This document shows, piece by piece, positions 26,799 to 34,310 of a DNA stretch of 64,000 bases; the stretch's first letter is position 1, and every line of letters starts with the position of its first letter. The notes under the pieces were generated by a model that saw only the letters and a program-made list of their open reading frames with translations, ran no database searches and had not been told where the DNA came from. The position numbers were made by a program, and so were the translations under genes. The DNA lies in NCBI RefSeq assembly GCF_001510895.1, contig NZ_LPWA01000109.1, positions 1 through 64,000 on the forward strand, written 5' to 3'. This DNA is from Mesorhizobium loti. Its GTDB lineage: Bacteria; Pseudomonadota; Alphaproteobacteria; Rhizobiales; Rhizobiaceae.

Positions 26799-28444
26799 AG
26801 ACCGGCGGACAACTCATCGTCGAGGCGCTCGAAGCGAACGGCACCGACCGCATCTTCTGCGTGCCCGGCGAATCCTATCTGGCGGTGCTCGACGCGCTGC
26901 ATGATTCATCGATCCGCACCATCGTCTGCCGCCAGGAAGGCGGTGCGGCAATGATGGCCGACTGCCAGGGGCGCCTGACCGGCAAGCCCGGCATCTGCTT
27001 CGTCACCCGCGGCCCCGGCGCCACCAACGCTTCCGCCGGCATCCACATCGCCATGCAGGATTCGGTGCCGCTCATCCTGTTCATCGGCCAGGTCGCCAGC
27101 CACGCCAAGGAGCGCGAGGCTTTTCAGGAGGTCGACTACAAGCGCTTCTTCGGCGACATCGCCAAATGGGTGGTTGAGATCGACGACGCTTCGCGCATCC
27201 CGGAATTCGTCACCCGCGCCTTCGCCGTGGCGACGTCGGGCCGGCCAGGCCCCGTGGTCATCTCGCTGCCTGAGGACATGCTGACCAGCGAGGTCGAGGC
27301 GCCGGAAGCGCTCCCGCACACGCCGGTCGAGACGTATCCCGGCGAGGCCGAGCTCGACGCGCTGGAAATGCTGCTCGCCGGCGCCAAGCGTCCCTTCGTC
27401 ATCCTCGGCGGCACGCGCTGGGACGCTCAGACCGTGGCGAAGATGCGGACAATCGCCGAGACTTGGTCGCTCCCTGTCGGCTGCTCCTTCCGCCGCCAGA
27501 TGCTGTTCGATCATCTTCATGCAAATTACGCCGGCGACGTTGGCATCGGCATCAATCCGAAGCTGGCGGCGCAGATCAAGGCGGCCGATGTCGTATTGCT
27601 GATCGGCGGCCGCATGGGCGAGATGCCTTCCTCCGACTACACGCTGCTGAAAAGCCCCTACCCCGACCAGACGCTGGTGCATGTCCATGCCGACGCCGGC
27701 GAGCTTGGCCGCGTCTACCGGCCGACGCTGGCGATCAACGCCTCGCCCTCGGCCTTCGTCGAGGCTTTCGCCAAGCGTAAGCCCGCCGCCACACCGTCAT
27801 GGGCGGAAGAAGCGGCGAAAGCGCATGCCGCCTATCTCGAATGGTCGACGCCGCCGCAGACAGGCCCCGGCGCGGTCCAGATGGGGCCGATCATGAATTA
27901 TCTCGAAAAGGCGCTGCCGGAGGACGCGATCCTCACCAATGGCGCGGGCAACTACGCGACGTGGGTGCACCGCTTCCATCGCTTCCGCCGCTTCGCCACG
28001 CAGGCGGCCCCCACTTCCGGATCGATGGGTTACGGCACACCAGCCGCGGTCGCCGCCAAGGCCCTGTTTCCGGATCGCACCGTGGTTGCCTTTGCCGGCG
28101 ACGGCTGCTTCCTGATGAACGGGCAGGAGTTCGCCACCGCTGTCCAATACGACCTGCCGATCATGGTGGTGGTGGTCAACAACGGCATCTACGGCACCAT
28201 CCGCATGCATCAGGAGCGGGAATATCCAAGCCGCGTCGTCGCCACCGATCTCAAGAACCCGGACTTCGCCGCCCTTGCCCGCTCCTATGGCGGCCATGGC
28301 GAAACGGTCGAAAAGACCGAGGACTTCGCTGCCGCCTTCGAACGGGCGCGCGCCAGCGGCAAGCCGGCGATCGTCGAGATCAGGCTCGATCCCGAGGCGA
28401 TCACGCCGACCCGCACACTGACCCAGATCCGCGACAAGTCGTGA
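26795..28444 (+). CDS. thiamine-diphosphate enzyme, acetolactate-synthase-like
   Basis: A 549-residue ThDP-dependent enzyme with three domains: pyrimidine-binding (GVPGES-like FCVPGESYLAVLD and the activating Glu in CRQEGGAAMMAD, residue about 50), central (LGGTRWDAQTVAKMR), and pyrophosphate-binding (FAGDGCFLMNGQEFATA, the GDG...N motif). It reads as an IlvB-like protein but lacks a partner small subunit and is unlikely to be the housekeeping enzyme. It overlaps the CoA-transferase gene, so its substrate may be the resulting acyl-CoA or a 2-keto acid. A hairpin terminator follows. The exact reaction is unknown. Confidence 0.82.
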   Translation: MKTGGQLIVEALEANGTDRIFCVPGESYLAVLDALHDSSIRTIVCRQEGGAAMMADCQGRLTGKPGICFVTRGPGATNASAGIHIAMQDSVPLILFIGQVASHAKEREAFQEVDYKRFFGDIAKWVVEIDDASRIPEFVTRAFAVATSGRPGPVVISLPEDMLTSEVEAPEALPHTPVETYPGEAELDALEMLLAGAKRPFVILGGTRWDAQTVAKMRTIAETWSLPVGCSFRRQMLFDHLHANYAGDVGIGINPKLAAQIKAADVVLLIGGRMGEMPSSDYTLLKSPYPDQTLVHVHADAGELGRVYRPTLAINASPSAFVEAFAKRKPAATPSWAEEAAKAHAAYLEWSTPPQTGPGAVQMGPIMNYLEKALPEDAILTNGAGNYATWVHRFHRFRRFATQAAPTSGSMGYGTPAAVAAKALFPDRTVVAFAGDGCFLMNGQEFATAVQYDLPIMVVVVNNGIYGTIRMHQEREYPSRVVATDLKNPDFAALARSYGGHGETVEKTEDFAAAFERARASGKPAIVEIRLDPEAITPTRTLTQIRDKS

Positions 28445-28448
28445 CTCG

Positions 28449-28473
28449 AACGAGGCGGTTTTGCCGCCTCGTT
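28449..28473 (+). terminator. terminator after the ThDP enzyme
   Basis: AACGAGGCGG pairs with CCGCCTCGTT around a TTTTG loop, a 10-bp stem starting 5 bp after the stop codon. It also faces the convergent CHRD gene. Confidence 0.7.
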
Positions 28474-28492
28474 CCTGCCTGCGGAAGGTCCG

Positions 28493-28939
28493 CTACATCG
28501 CTCCGCCGGCCTTCTCGATCTGCCCGCGGATCTCGCCGTCCGGGTCAGCGGCGGTGTGGATGTTGACGTAATATTTGCCGGCCTCGAGGTCGGTGACCTG
28601 GGCATCCGTTAGCGTTGCCGAGCCTTTGATCGGGCTCTTGACCTTCTTGAACGGGATTACGGGATCGGCGCTTTCACCCTTTGCCGCCGGGCCGTGAATG
28701 TGACCGGCAGACGCCGGCCCGCTGAGGCCGGAATATTTGACGTTCCATGTGAGCTTCTTGCTGGTGGTGTTGAATGTGAATGTGGCGGTTCCCTTGCCCT
28801 TGGTGGTGACAGGCGGGGTCTGCTGGCTGCCATCGAGCGTCGCCTTGAACTTCATCGTCTCGGCCATGGCCGGCGATGCGAGCAGAAAGGCGGTCGAAAC
28901 GGCGAGCGCCGAAAGCAGCGGCAAGGACTGGATGCGCAT
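28493..28939 (-). CDS. CHRD-domain secreted protein
   Basis: A 148-residue periplasmic protein with a signal peptide (cut after SPAMAE) and one CHRD domain. The family pattern is clear: FKATLDGSQQTPPVTTKGKG near the start, LTWNVKYSGLSGPASAGHIHGPA in the middle, and YYVNIHTAADPDGEIRGQI near the end. CHRD domains were named from chordin; in bacteria their role is unknown, though the conserved His and Asp suggest metal binding. The gene stands alone, convergent to the ThDP enzyme. Confidence 0.87.
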   Translation of the reverse strand: MRIQSLPLLSALAVSTAFLLASPAMAETMKFKATLDGSQQTPPVTTKGKGTATFTFNTTSKKLTWNVKYSGLSGPASAGHIHGPAAKGESADPVIPFKKVKSPIKGSATLTDAQVTDLEAGKYYVNIHTAADPDGEIRGQIEKAGGAM

Positions 28940-29057
28940 TGGAGGACCTCCGTTTGGCTGACGCGTCCGTCACGGCCCCCCAGCGCGCGGACTTTACTGC
29001 AACGGTTGGCCGGCGCTTTGTATCCCTGCGCACGCATATTTTACCGGCGCCAACAAA

Positions 29058-29081
29058 AAAGGGGCGATCGCCCGCCCCTTT
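29058..29081 (-). terminator. terminator of the pyrimidine ABC transporter operon
   Basis: AAAGGGGCG pairs with CGCCCCTTT around a 6-nt loop. Read on the minus strand it runs into TTTTTTGTTGG, a classic intrinsic terminator placed about 25 bp after the substrate-binding-protein stop. Confidence 0.8.
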
Positions 29082-29106
29082 CGATGCCTGCCATCAAGTC
29101 CCGATC

Positions 29107-30078
29107 TTACTTGATCGCCTTGTCGGTGATTGCCGTGGTGTAGGCGCCGGTGGGCTCCTTGGCGATGATCTTCTGGTCGAGCAGCGCCTTGGCGGTGCGC
29201 TCATAGGTCGCCGGATCGAGCTTGCCGTCGGCATTGTCGATCAGCTTGGCGACTTCGCCCATCATGCGCTTCTGGTGGTTCTCGTCCTGGCCGCCATTGT
29301 CCATGACGATGCCGGCAGCCTCATCCGAATTGTCGACGGCGTATTTCCAGCCCTTCATCGAGGCGCGCACGAAGCGCACCATCTTGTCCTCGAAGGCCGG
29401 ATCCTTGAGCTTGTCTTCCAGCGCATAGAGCCCGTCCTCGAGCAGGTCGTTGCCCATGGCCGAATAGTTGAACACGGTGAGTTGCTCCGGCTTGTAGCCG
29501 GCGTCGATCAGCTGCCAGTACTCGTTGTAGGTCATGACCGAGATGCAGTCCGCCTGCTTCTGGATCAGCGGCTGCACGTCAAAGCTCTGCTTCAGCACGG
29601 TGACGCCGTCCGGACCGCCCTCGGTCTTGAGGCCGAGCTTGTTCATCCAGGCGTAGAACGGATATTCGTTGCCGAAGAACCAGACGCCCAGCGTATGGCC
29701 TTTGAAGTCGGCTTCGGTCTTGATCGGGCCGTCCTTCGGGCAGACCAGCTCCATGCCCGCCTTCTTGAATGGCTGGGCGATGTTGACCAGCGCCACGCCC
29801 TTTTCGCGCGCGGCGAGCGCGCCGCCCATCCAGTCGACGATGACATCGGCGCCGCCGCCGGCGATCACCTGCTCGGGCGCGATATCGGGGCCGCCCGGCT
29901 TGATGTCGACGTCGAGGCCCTCGGCGTCATAAAAACCCTTGGCCTTGGCGACATAGTAGCCGGCGAACTGGGCCTGCGTGACCCATTTGAGCTGGAGCGT
30001 CACCTTGTCGGCCGCCATCGCCTGGAAAGCGGCCAGCGACATCGCGCCGGCCAAAGCGGAAATTACCAGTCTTTTCAT
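29107..30078 (-). CDS. ABC transporter substrate-binding protein, NMT1/THI5 type
   Basis: A 323-residue periplasmic binding protein with a cleaved signal peptide (MKRLVISALAGAMSL, cut after QAMAAD). It belongs to the NMT1/THI5-like family that binds pyrimidine-type and aromatic ligands: LQLKWVTQAQFAGYYVAKAKGFYDAEGLDV is the diagnostic N-terminal block, then GVWFFGNEYPFYAWM. It is the last gene of an operon with two permeases and, upstream across a repeat, an ATPase. Because the dihydropyrimidinase operon follows, import of pyrimidines or their reduced forms is the likely job, as inference. ATG 30078 begins the signal peptide. Confidence 0.82.
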   Translation of the reverse strand: MKRLVISALAGAMSLAAFQAMAADKVTLQLKWVTQAQFAGYYVAKAKGFYDAEGLDVDIKPGGPDIAPEQVIAGGGADVIVDWMGGALAAREKGVALVNIAQPFKKAGMELVCPKDGPIKTEADFKGHTLGVWFFGNEYPFYAWMNKLGLKTEGGPDGVTVLKQSFDVQPLIQKQADCISVMTYNEYWQLIDAGYKPEQLTVFNYSAMGNDLLEDGLYALEDKLKDPAFEDKMVRFVRASMKGWKYAVDNSDEAAGIVMDNGGQDENHQKRMMGEVAKLIDNADGKLDPATYERTAKALLDQKIIAKEPTGAYTTAITDKAIK

Positions 30079-30117
30079 GTTTTTACCCTCTGAAGTTAGC
30101 ACCCAAACCCACCGCCC

Positions 30118-31254
30118 CTATCCACCACGGACAGAGGGATGCCAAAACGTGACGGCCCTTTCGACAAGAGCGACCACGCCATAAAAGACCGAACCCGCCA
30201 GTGCTGCAACTGCGATTTCGGCCCAAACCATGTCGATGTTCATCCGCCCGACTTCCGTCGAAATGCGGAATCCCATGCCGACGACGGGCGTGCCGAAAAA
30301 CTCCGCGACGATGGCGCCGATCAGCGCCAGCGTCGAGTTGATCTTCAGCGCGTTGAAGATGAACGGCATGGCCGCCGGCAGCCTGAGCTTCAGCAAGGTC
30401 GGCCAATAGCCTGAAGCATAGGTGCGCATCAGGTCGCGCTCCATGTGGCCGGAGGCGGCAAGCCCGGCCACCGTGTTCACCAGCATCGGGAAGAAGGTCA
30501 TGATGATGACAACCGCCGCCTTGGAGGGCCAGTCGAAGCCGAACCACATGACCATGATCGGCGCGACGCCGATGATCGGCAGCGCCGACACCATATTGCC
30601 GATCGGCAAGAGGCCGCGTCGCAGGAACGGCACCCGGTCGGCGAGGATGGCGACGACGAAGCCGGCGAGGTTGCCGACGATGTAGCCGATCAGCACCGCC
30701 TTGAAGATCGTCTGCCGCACATCCGAACCCAGGATCGGCAACGAGTTGGCGATGCGCGCGCCGATGGCGCTCGGCGGCGGCAAAAGGATGAACGGGATTC
30801 CGGCGCCGCGCGTCACCGCTTCCCAGATGATCAGGATCCAGGCGCCGAAGATCGCCGGGATGATCAGGCGCAGCGCCGTCCGCGTCCAGTTCGCGACGGG
30901 ACGCAGTGAAGAAAGCACCGCCACGCAGCGCCATCCCAGCAGCCAGGCCGCGGCAAGCAGTAGGAAGAAGGATATGCGAGCAGCGCCCTCGCTGCCAACC
31001 AGCCCATGCATAAGCACCCAGACCGCGCCGTGCGCGCCAACGAAAAGGCACATTGCAGCGAACGCCGGCGGAAATTGGTCCATTTGGATTGCAAACAGCA
31101 GCAGGAAGAAAATCAAACCCGCTGTCGCGACATCATAGCCCGGCGTAGCACTTGTGAGCGGCCATAAAAATATCGCGCCGGCAGCAAGCGCAAGCGCGAC
31201 AAAGCCCTGCCATGAGCGAGGTCCTATGTTGGAAAGGTCCAGAAGAGTGCTCAT
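30118..31254 (-). CDS. ABC transporter permease with N-terminal membrane extension
   Basis: A 378-residue permease. The C-terminal 250 residues form the usual BPD_transp_1 core, with the EAA-type loop around LRLPAAMPFIFNALKI that contacts the ATPase. The N-terminal 120 residues carry about four extra hydrophobic helices (ALALAAGAIFLWPL, LIFFLLLFAIQM, ISFFLLLAAAWLLGW) not found in the sister permease. It overlaps the neighbouring permease gene by 4 bp and precedes the binding protein by about 40 bp. It probably pairs with that permease as a heterodimer. Confidence 0.82.
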   Translation of the reverse strand: MSTLLDLSNIGPRSWQGFVALALAAGAIFLWPLTSATPGYDVATAGLIFFLLLFAIQMDQFPPAFAAMCLFVGAHGAVWVLMHGLVGSEGAARISFFLLLAAAWLLGWRCVAVLSSLRPVANWTRTALRLIIPAIFGAWILIIWEAVTRGAGIPFILLPPPSAIGARIANSLPILGSDVRQTIFKAVLIGYIVGNLAGFVVAILADRVPFLRRGLLPIGNMVSALPIIGVAPIMVMWFGFDWPSKAAVVIIMTFFPMLVNTVAGLAASGHMERDLMRTYASGYWPTLLKLRLPAAMPFIFNALKINSTLALIGAIVAEFFGTPVVGMGFRISTEVGRMNIDMVWAEIAVAALAGSVFYGVVALVERAVTFWHPSVRGG

Positions 31255-32129
31255 GCCGGCCTCCCGCCCATGGCGCGGTCGACCAGGCGACCGGCGATGC
31301 CGACCACCATCACCAGCAGCGCCGCGACCACGGAGCCCGCCACCAGCGCCGACCAGATGTCGATGGTCTGGCTGTAATATGCGCCGGAAAGCAGCTTGGC
31401 GCCGATTCCGGCGACGGCACCCGTCGGCAATTCGCCGACGATGGCGCCGACCAGGCTCGCCGCCACAGCCACCTTCATCGAGGTGAACAGGAACGGCACC
31501 GAGGCCGGCACCCTAAGCTTCCAGAAGGTCTGCCAGCGGCTGGCATTGTAGGTGTGCATGAGGTCGAGATGCATGATCTCGGGCGATCGCAAGCCCTTCA
31601 CCATGCCCACAGCGACCGGGAAGAACGACAGATAGGTCGAGATCAGCGCCTTCGGGATCAGGCCGGTGATGCCGACCGCCGCCAGCACCACGATGATCAT
31701 CGGCGCCACCGCCAGGATCGGAATGGTCTGCGAGGCGATGATCCACGGCATCAGGCTGCGGTCGAGCGTCGTCACATGCACGATGCCGACGGCGATGACG
31801 ATGCCGAGCGCGGTGCCGAAGGCAAAGCCGAGCAGAGTGGAGGACAGCGTCACCCAGGCATTGTAGACTAGGCTGCGGTTCGAGGTGACGGGCCGCAGGA
31901 AAGTATTTTGGAAGAAATTCACCGCCACCTGATGCGGCGCCGGCAGCGTCGGCTTCGGCTGCGACAGCGTTTTGCCGATGAATTCGACGGTGCCCGGCGT
32001 CTCGTTAGCCCGCTGGTCGAGGTCGCGCTGGAACGGCGCGTTGAGGATGACGGCGAAGACATACCAGAGCACCACCACGCCAGCGAGGATCGTGGTTACG
32101 GGGATGATTTTCGAGCGGAAGCTATCCAT
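31251..32129 (-). CDS. ABC transporter permease
   Basis: A 292-residue permease with about six membrane helices and the conserved cytosolic loop LRVPASVPFLFTSMKVAVAAS typical of SsuC/TauC-like permeases that pair with NMT1-type binding proteins. ATG 32129 (MDSFRSKIIPV) is preferred, because the 32 residues added by the next upstream start have no membrane or family character and approach a repeat element. The first helix (VTTILAGVVVLWYVFAVIL) starts directly after it. Its stop overlaps the next permease. Confidence 0.8.
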   Translation of the reverse strand: MDSFRSKIIPVTTILAGVVVLWYVFAVILNAPFQRDLDQRANETPGTVEFIGKTLSQPKPTLPAPHQVAVNFFQNTFLRPVTSNRSLVYNAWVTLSSTLLGFAFGTALGIVIAVGIVHVTTLDRSLMPWIIASQTIPILAVAPMIIVVLAAVGITGLIPKALISTYLSFFPVAVGMVKGLRSPEIMHLDLMHTYNASRWQTFWKLRVPASVPFLFTSMKVAVAASLVGAIVGELPTGAVAGIGAKLLSGAYYSQTIDIWSALVAGSVVAALLVMVVGIAGRLVDRAMGGRPA

Positions 32130-32230
32130 GGAGAGGCGCTCCCAGAATTTGCGTGAGGCGCTCCCGCATCGAGGAACGGGCGCCGCCCTTTCGCTCACTT
32201 GAGGTGAAGTGATCGCGGCGTCCAAATTTC

Positions 32231-32442
32231 GTCATCCTAGGGCGGAGCAAGGAGCGAAGCGACGCGGCGCAGACCCTAGGATCCATGCCGTTACTTCTCC
32301 GCTCCGCAGCGGTGCAGAACAGGGCTCTCTGCGCCTTGCGGCACCGAGCGGGGATTCTGCACCGCTTTGACCCTTCGGCCGAGGTCACGGCATGGATCCT
32401 AGGGTCTGCGCTCCGCTTCGCGTCGCTCCGCCCTAGGATGAC
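32231..32442. repeat. long inverted repeat element with nested hairpin
   Basis: Two arms of about 57 bp (32231-32291 and 32386-32442), starting GTCATCCTAGGGCGGAGC and ending with its inverse, are near-perfect inverses. The roughly 95-bp centre holds a second inverted pair (GCGGTGCAGAAC and TTCTGCACCGC). It occupies nearly all of the 350-bp gap between the ATPase and the first permease of the transporter; no gene is visible in this gap. The arms resemble a common intergenic palindrome in Mesorhizobium genomes. Confidence 0.85.
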
Positions 32443-32479
32443 GACGGCATGGCCGGTCGTTCGCCCGTTCGCCGCTCCC

Positions 32480-33271
32480 TCAATCCTCATAGCTGTGCCC
32501 AGCCCTGAGGCCATCGCGCACGCGCGCGGCGATCGCCAGGAATTCCGGCGTTTCGCGGATGTCGAGCGGCCGCTTGCGCGGCAGCGTCGATTCGATGACA
32601 TCGGTGACGCGGCCCGGCCGTGGCGACATCACCACGATGCGCGTCGACAGATAGACCGCCTCAGGGATCGAATGGGTGACGAAGCAGATCGTCTTGTCGG
32701 TTCGGTCCCAGAGGGAAAGAAGCTGCTCGTTCAAATGGTCGCGCACGATCTCGTCGAGCGCGCCGAACGGCTCGTCCATCAAAAGCAGGTCGGCATCGAA
32801 GGCGAGCGCGCGCGCGATCGAGGCGCGCTGCTGCATGCCGCCGGAAAGCTGCCAGGGATATTTCTTCTCGAAGCCCGACAGGTTGACGAGTTCCATGGTG
32901 CGCTTGATGCGCTCAGCCTGCTCGGCCTGGCTGAGGCCGATGATCTCCAGCGGCAGCGCCACATTGCGTTCGATCGTGCGCCAGGGGAACAGTGCCGCCG
33001 CCTGGAAGACGTAGCCGTAAGCACGTTTCTCGCGCGCCTGCTCCGGCGTCATACCGTTGACGGAGATCGTGCCCGAGGTCGGCTTCTCCAAATCGGCAAT
33101 GACGCGCAGCAAAGTCGTCTTGCCGCAGCCCGACGGACCGATGAAAGAGACAAACTCGCCCTTGCCGATGGTCAGATCGACATTGGACAGCGCCTGCACC
33201 GGGCCGTCATTGGTCTGGAAGGTGAGGCCGAGCTTGCTTGCCGAAACGACGGCTGGCGACTGTCCGCTCAT
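32480..33271 (-). CDS. ABC transporter ATP-binding protein (pyrimidine-type importer)
   Basis: A 263-residue ATPase of the nitrate/sulfonate/taurine (SsuB-like) type. Walker A GPSGCGKTT is near residue 42, the signature LSGGMQQRASIARAL near 140, and Walker B LLLMDEPFGALD near 162, followed by the switch His in THSIPEAVYLS. It is the first gene of the importer operon, followed by two permeases and the binding protein, although a 212-bp repeat now lies between it and the permeases. Complete and cytosolic. Confidence 0.86.
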   Translation of the reverse strand: MSGQSPAVVSASKLGLTFQTNDGPVQALSNVDLTIGKGEFVSFIGPSGCGKTTLLRVIADLEKPTSGTISVNGMTPEQAREKRAYGYVFQAAALFPWRTIERNVALPLEIIGLSQAEQAERIKRTMELVNLSGFEKKYPWQLSGGMQQRASIARALAFDADLLLMDEPFGALDEIVRDHLNEQLLSLWDRTDKTICFVTHSIPEAVYLSTRIVVMSPRPGRVTDVIESTLPRKRPLDIRETPEFLAIAARVRDGLRAGHSYED

Positions 33272-33390
33272 TGGCAGAAACCTGCCTTTCGCAGCCGCTG
33301 CCGCGCCGGCCGGAATCCGGTTGATTTTGCGTTTATGTTGCTTTCCACTCGTCTTGTCCCAACAGATCGACGCCGCCCGGAGCCTTGCCG

Positions 33391-33794
33391 ATGTCGCCTA
33401 AACCCACATGTCATCTTATTCGCCCTGAAAGCACTTATGAAGGCAAGCAGGGGCTGAGCTATTTCGCCGGCATCGCCGCCGAAACCGTCGGCTCTTCCGG
33501 CATCTGCATGCATCTGTTGACCATGCCGCCCGCGCCCGCGCCAAGGCGCATATGCATGAGAACCACGAGACGGCGATCTATGTGCTGTCCGGCGAGGTCC
33601 ACACCTGGTATGGCGACCGGCTCGAGCACCAGATCGTCGTCAAGGCCGGCGACCTCTTCTACATTCCGGCCGGCGTGCCGCATCTGCCCGCCAATCTGAG
33701 CGGCGCGCCCTCTTCGGCAGTCATTGCCCGCACCGATCCCAACGAGCAGGAAAGCGTGGTCCTGCTGCCGGAACTGGATGCGCTGGTCGCCTAG
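33391..33794 (+). pseudogene. cupin-domain protein, frameshifted
   Basis: A small cupin of about 134 residues when repaired. The metal-binding cupin motif is split by the break: HMHENHETAIYVLSGEVHTWYGD gives the first HxH...E...G set and AGDLFYIPAGVPHLPAN the second. The frame is lost near 33531, where one missing G would give MPPGARAKAHMHEN. ATG 33391 is used; an earlier TTG is possible. It lies between the transporter ATPase and the pyrimidine degradation operon on the opposite strand. No specific substrate can be named. Confidence 0.72.
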
Positions 33795-33850
33795 GGCAAT
33801 TCCAGGAAAAGTGTGACACGGTTTTCCGATCGGAATTGCGTCAAGAGATA
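33791..33850. repeat. GCAATTCC...GGAATTGC palindromic repeat, copy 2
   Basis: The same design as at 19391: ends GCAATTCC and GGAATTGC with inner GGAAAAG and TTTTCC. The cupin stop codon (TAG) overlaps its left edge, so it may serve as a 3' hairpin for that gene. Confidence 0.65.
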
Positions 33851-33931
33851 GGGCATTTTGCAGCCAAGCGGAATCGCTTGGCGTCGCACAAATGCTGTCT
33901 CGCTTCTGAATCGAGGGAAAAACTCCAGGCG

Positions 33932-34308
33932 TCATTTGCACCGGGAGACTTCGCCCATCACACTGCCGTCCTCGCCGGTGATCACCAGCTTCTTCGGGCT
34001 CTTGGCGCTGCGCTTGATAACAAATTTGGCGGGCGACTGCCCGTCCTCGCCTTCGGCCTCGCACTGCGCCGTCACCAAAAGCGAGCCATCGGCCTGGGGC
34101 TTCTTGTCGGTGAAGGTGCAGGCGCTGGCGACCGTGACGAACTCCTCGTCGGTCAACAACAGCATGTCCTCGGCATAGACCTGCTGGCCGTTCTTGTTGA
34201 TGCAGCCGGACTTGTTGCCATAAGGCTTGGAAAGGTCGATGCCGGCCGCGAAAGCTGGCCGGCGGCCAGCAGCATGGCTGCCGCGATGAAAAGGTGGGTT
34301 GCGCGCAC
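33932..34308 (-). pseudogene. secreted hypothetical protein coupled to the dihydropyrimidinase, frameshifted
   Basis: When repaired, this is a protein of about 125 residues with a signal peptide (start GTG at 34308, RATHLFIAAAMLLAAGPAFAAG) and a small mature domain, DLSKPYGNKSGCINKNGQQ, with two cysteine-containing stretches and a final GEVSRCK. The frame breaks near 34258 in a GGCC run; one missing base rejoins the signal peptide to the mature part. The start is 3 bp after the dihydropyrimidinase stop, so it is in the same operon, though probably by position only. I do not recognise the domain. Confidence 0.6.
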
Positions 34309-34310
34309 GC

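Noticed and set aside
26795..28444. Oxalyl-CoA decarboxylase
   Set aside because: The N-terminal and ThDP segments look like IlvB-type enzymes, not the oxalyl-CoA decarboxylase pattern, despite the CoA-transferase neighbour.
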